The notes beneath the pieces were generated by a model. The model worked only from the letters and a program-made list of their open reading frames with translations. It was not told the origin of the DNA and did no database searches. Below, piece after piece: positions 5,006 through 8,031 of a stretch of DNA of 8,031 nucleotides. A program made the position numbers and the translations under genes. The stretch's first letter is position 1. Each line of letters opens with the position of its first letter. This DNA comes from Candidatus Omnitrophota bacterium (lineage in GTDB: Bacteria; Omnitrophota; Koll11; VGKN01): assembly GCA_016867055.1 (NCBI GenBank), contig VGKN01000057.1:1-8031 (forward strand), written 5' to 3'.

Positions 5006-5449
5006 ATGAGAGTGATATTAAAGAAAGAAATTGAGGGTTTAGGTAAATTTGGCTCTGTGGTAGAGGTTAAGGATGGATTTGCGAGAAACTATCTTCTCCC
5101 CAGAAATTTAGCCGTTAGGTATTCTAAGGAAAACTTAAAAACCCTTGAGATAGAAAAAAAGAAATTGCAGGAGATTATAGAAAGGAAGAGACAGGATGCG
5201 CTGGTTCTTGCTGAGAAACTTAAAAACATATCCTGCACAGTAAAGGTAAAAACAGGAGAAGAGGATAAACTCTTTGGTTCTGTTACAAGCACTGATATAG
5301 TAGAGGCTTTAAGATCTGAGAGTATAGAGGTAGATAAAAAAGATATTCTCTTAGAAGGACCCATTAAAAATCTGGGTATATATCAGGTCCCGCTTAAACT
5401 GCATCCAGAGGTAAAAACCGAAATTAGAGTCTGGGTTGTAAAGGAATAA
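5006..5449 (+). CDS. rplI: 50S ribosomal protein L9
   Basis: L9 binds 23S rRNA at the base of the L1 stalk and extends from the ribosome as a two-domain dumbbell; it affects frame maintenance. The 147-residue protein has an N-terminal RNA-binding domain (1-40) with the family signature GFARNYLLPRNLA (24-36), a long connecting helix rich in K and E (about 41-76), and a C-terminal domain (77-147) with EEDKLFGSVTSTDIVEAL (85-102) and a closing IRVWVV strand. Length is typical. The Shine-Dalgarno GGAGG (4989-4993) sits 12 bases before the ATG, slightly far, but the MRVILKKEIEGLGKFG start is characteristic. dnaB starts two bases after its stop, so the two are probably cotranslated. Confidence 0.96.
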   Translation: MRVILKKEIEGLGKFGSVVEVKDGFARNYLLPRNLAVRYSKENLKTLEIEKKKLQEIIERKRQDALVLAEKLKNISCTVKVKTGEEDKLFGSVTSTDIVEALRSESIEVDKKDILLEGPIKNLGIYQVPLKLHPEVKTEIRVWVVKE

Positions 5450-5450
5450 A

Positions 5451-6794
5451 ATGGATATAAAAGACCTTGCGCTTGAAAAAATTCCACCTCAAAGCATTGA
5501 GGCGGAGACAGCGGTTTTAGGTTCAATGCTTATTGAAGAGGAGGCAATTGCTACGGCTATAGAAATATTAGAGAGCGATTTCTTTTATAAAGATAGCCAT
5601 AAGATTATATTTATTACAATTATTGAATTATTTGATGCGAATAAAGCTGTTGATGTGCTAACCCTGGTTGAATCATTGAAGAAAAAAGGAATCCTTGAAG
5701 AGGTTGGCGGCGCCAGCTACATAACCGCCCTTACCAGTAGTGTTCCAACCGCAGCCAATATCGTATATTATGCAAATATAGTTAAGGAGAAGGCGATATT
5801 GAGAAACCTTATAACCACTGCTACCTTAATAGTGTCAGAGTGTTTTGAACAAAACCAAGAGGCGAGGGCATTGCTGGACAAGGCGGAACAGATGATATTT
5901 GACATTACAGGCCAAAAGGCAGAAACCTATATTACGCCTATAAAAGAACTGGTAAAAGATAGTTTGGAAGTTATAGATAATCTTTATAAGAGAAAGGAGA
6001 ATCTTACTGGAATTCCCACAGGGTTTCATGAATTTGATATAATGACCGCAGGGTTGCAGAACTCAGACCTAATAGTAATAGCAGGAAGGCCCTCTATGGG
6101 GAAAAGCGCCCTTATAAGCTGTATAGCCGAGCATGCGGGGGTGGTTGAAAAGATACCACTTGTAATATTCAGTCTTGAGATGTCAAAAGAGCATCTTGTT
6201 CAAAGGATGCTTTGTTCTCATGCAAGGGTGGATGCCCACAAGGTAAGAACAGGTTTTTTAGCGCAGTCAGATTGGCCACGCCTGACCGCAGCCTGTGGTA
6301 GATTATCCGAGACGCCTATATTTATAGACGACTCACCTGGAATATCCCCTCTTGAGATAAGGGCAAAGGCGAGGCGCCTTAAGGCGCAGCATAATATCGG
6401 ACTTATAATATTAGATTATCTTCAGATGGTTAAAGGTCATAGGAGTGCTGAAAATAGACAGCAGGAGATATCGGAGATCTCAAGGTCTCTTAAGGCACTG
6501 GCAAAGGAACTGAATCTACCTCTTATAGCAGTGAGTCAGCTTTCAAGGTCTCCTGAGAAAAGAGAAGACAGACGTCCGCAGCTAGCAGATTTAAGAGAGT
6601 CAGGTGCTATAGAACAAGATGCGGATTTAGTAGCCCTTTTATTTAGGGAAGAATTCTATAATCCAACAGAGGAGAATAAGGGAAGGGCAGAGCTTATAAT
6701 AGCCAAACAAAGAAATGGCCCTGTTGGGACCATATGGTTAGCGTTTATAAAAGAGTATACGCGGTTTGAAAATTTATCAAGACGGGAGGAATAA
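5451..6794 (+). CDS. dnaB: Replicative DNA helicase DnaB
   Basis: DnaB is the hexameric ATP-driven helicase that unwinds DNA at the replication fork. The 447-residue protein has the N-terminal primase-interaction domain (about 10-115), starting PPQSIEAETAVLGSML (12-27) and including ITALTSSVPTAANIVYYAN (91-109), a linker helix region (about 150-183), and a RecA-like domain. The latter shows Walker A GRPSMGKS (212-219), catalytic E243 in FSLEMS, Walker B LIILDYLQM (318-326), the sensor strand IAVSQLSR (359-366), DLRESGAIEQDAD (380-392) and the arginine-finger region KQRNGPVGT (419-427). The Walker A motif ends in GKS, where GKT is common. Length is close to the usual 440-470 and no intein interrupts the gene. 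One base separates it from rplI, whose end supplies AAGGA as ribosome binding site. The rplI-dnaB pair is common in bacteria. Confidence 0.97.
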   Translation: MDIKDLALEKIPPQSIEAETAVLGSMLIEEEAIATAIEILESDFFYKDSHKIIFITIIELFDANKAVDVLTLVESLKKKGILEEVGGASYITALTSSVPTAANIVYYANIVKEKAILRNLITTATLIVSECFEQNQEARALLDKAEQMIFDITGQKAETYITPIKELVKDSLEVIDNLYKRKENLTGIPTGFHEFDIMTAGLQNSDLIVIAGRPSMGKSALISCIAEHAGVVEKIPLVIFSLEMSKEHLVQRMLCSHARVDAHKVRTGFLAQSDWPRLTAACGRLSETPIFIDDSPGISPLEIRAKARRLKAQHNIGLIILDYLQMVKGHRSAENRQQEISEISRSLKALAKELNLPLIAVSQLSRSPEKREDRRPQLADLRESGAIEQDADLVALLFREEFYNPTEENKGRAELIIAKQRNGPVGTIWLAFIKEYTRFENLSRREE

Positions 6795-6797
6795 ACC

Positions 6798-8031
6798 TTG
6801 AAAAAAATATGGCGGGCGGTAATCGTAATATCTATAATGGGTTTTATATTCTCACCCTTTACTAAATCTCTGATGACTCAAGCACAGGAAGAGATTAAAA
6901 AAGTAAAGGTGGTGGAGGTAAGACAGAACAAGGCAGTGAGTACCCAGGCGATAATCGCGAAGATAAGGACATCTCCGGGCGAGGTTTTTTCTCGAGAGGT
7001 TTTAAATGAGGATATAAAAAGGTTATATTCGTTAGGCTATTTTACAGATGTGAGCGTTGATGTTCAGGAATATGAAGAGGGTCTCAAGGTTATTTTCCTT
7101 ATCACAGAAAAACCTATTATAAAGCAGATGCTCTTCAGCGGAAACCGCTCTATACGCGATAAGAAACTTCAAGATATTGTTAAATCAAGGGTGGGCGAAT
7201 TCTTAGACAATAGACAATTAAAAGAGGATGCAAACGAAATTTATAAACTCTACGAAAAGAAGGGATTTCATCTGGCAAAGGTGAATTTTGATATAAATGT
7301 TGATTCAAATACAAATAAGGCGCTTGTTACATTTGTAATAGATGAAGGTGTAAAGTCAAGGGTTAGGAAAATTTTAATATCAGGCAATAAAACCTTTAAG
7401 ACCGGAAGGTTATTAAAATTGATAAAGACAAAGAAGGGTGGGCTTTTCTCAGCAGGCTTCTTTAAAAAAGAGGTATTTGACGAAGACATGGAAAGGCTTA
7501 AGGTATTTTACGAGGACAATGGATTTATTGATGTCAAGATCACACCCTCTCTGGAATATACACAGAATAACCGTTTTATAAGTATAGATATCGTCGTAGA
7601 AGAGGGCAGAAAATATGTGACAGGGGATATTACAGTAAGGGGGAATCAGGTTTTTTCTAAGGAGGCGATTTTGCTCAAACTCAAGATGAAAGCAGGCGCT
7701 ACCTTCTCTCGTAATGCACTAAAGAGAGAAGAACAGGGCATTCAAGATATGTACTTTGAAAAGGGCTATATCTTTGCCGACGTAAGGGCCGATATCCTTC
7801 TAAATGAGAAAACCGAACGGATTGACATAACCTATAATGTAATAGAAGGGGAGGTATGTTATGTTGATAAAATTATAATAAAAGGGAATACCAAAACAAA
7901 GGATGTGGTGATAAGGAGGGAGTTGAGAATTTTCCCCGGAGATAGATTTGATGGTGTAAAGCTAAGACGCTCCAAGGAGCGACTGTTCAATCTCGGATTT
8001 TTTGAAGAGGTTTCATATGACATAGAAGAAG
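6798..8031 (+). CDS. bamA: Outer membrane protein assembly factor BamA (Omp85), 5' part only
   Basis: BamA is the core of the complex that folds beta-barrel proteins into the outer membrane. The frame opens at TTG 6798, seven bases after GGGAGGA (6784-6790) in the dnaB end, and is open for 411 codons to the window edge. Residues 1-29 look like a signal peptide: a basic start MKKIWRA, a hydrophobic core (7-20) and likely cleavage after TQA (27-29). Five POTRA domains follow at about 35-106, 107-184, 185-270, 271-351 and 352-411 onward; typical elements are LYSLGYFTDV (76-85), ISGNKTF (194-200), VRGNQVFS (280-287), IKGNTKTKD (361-369) and LFNLGFFEEV (396-405). Five POTRA domains fit BamA better than TamA, which has three. 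The beta-barrel lies beyond the window. This gene is the main evidence for a diderm host. Its position directly behind dnaB suggests it may ride on the same transcript. Confidence 0.92.
   Translation, partial: MKKIWRAVIVISIMGFIFSPFTKSLMTQAQEEIKKVKVVEVRQNKAVSTQAIIAKIRTSPGEVFSREVLNEDIKRLYSLGYFTDVSVDVQEYEEGLKVIFLITEKPIIKQMLFSGNRSIRDKKLQDIVKSRVGEFLDNRQLKEDANEIYKLYEKKGFHLAKVNFDINVDSNTNKALVTFVIDEGVKSRVRKILISGNKTFKTGRLLKLIKTKKGGLFSAGFFKKEVFDEDMERLKVFYEDNGFIDVKITPSLEYTQNNRFISIDIVVEEGRKYVTGDITVRGNQVFSKEAILLKLKMKAGATFSRNALKREEQGIQDMYFEKGYIFADVRADILLNEKTERIDITYNVIEGEVCYVDKIIIKGNTKTKDVVIRRELRIFPGDRFDGVKLRRSKERLFNLGFFEEVSYDIEE

Noticed and set aside
6374..6387. 14-bp perfect palindrome GCGCCTTAAGGCGC inside dnaB
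   Set aside because: It falls in normal coding sequence (ARRLKA) in a conserved region. Roughly one such palindrome is expected by chance in a window this size, so no function is claimed.

Overview
The window is a densely packed, entirely plus-strand block of core bacterial genes. It comes from an AT-rich bacterium with two membranes. The outer membrane is inferred from the last gene, a BamA-type outer-membrane assembly protein with a signal peptide and at least five POTRA domains. Codon use favours AGA/AGG for arginine and ATA for isoleucine, Shine-Dalgarno sites are strong, and three of the ten main genes start with TTG (glmU, rpsF, bamA). The order glmU-prs-rplY-pth recalls Bacillus-type genomes, but joining it to rpsF-ssb-rpsR-rplI-dnaB and then bamA points to a diderm lineage. 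Candidates are Omnitrophota or a related PVC or deltaproteobacteria-like phylum. That placement is inference from gene order; I cannot fix the phylum from this window.

Layout: positions 1-102 hold a possible last few codons of an upstream gene, an imperfect 14-bp-period direct repeat and the glmU ribosome binding site. glmU (103-1377) overlaps prs (1374-2312) by ATGA. A 105-bp gap with small repeats precedes rplY/ctc (2418-3104), followed 7 bp later by pth (3112-3702). The pth-rpsF junction (3677-3888) is the most structured part of the window. It has a GC-rich hairpin that encodes the end of Pth, a 13-bp perfect inverted repeat with 75 bp between its arms, a possible promoter, and a 39-codon small ORF that overlaps the rpsF start. 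rpsF (3875-4159), ssb (4178-4627), rpsR (4711-4962), rplI (5006-5449) and dnaB (5451-6794) follow, then bamA (6798 to beyond the window end).

Functionally the block covers cell-envelope precursor supply (GlmU makes UDP-GlcNAc), nucleotide precursor supply (Prs makes PRPP), ribosome structure (L25, S6, S18, L9), recycling of stalled peptidyl-tRNA (Pth), replication (SSB, DnaB) and outer-membrane biogenesis (BamA). All gaps are below 175 bp, so most or all of it may be one or two growth-linked transcription units.

I found no mobile element gene, CRISPR array, tRNA, rRNA, phage gene or obviously new multigene system. The observations worth a second look are the pth-rpsF junction and several substitutions at otherwise conserved sites in GlmU, Pth and Prs.
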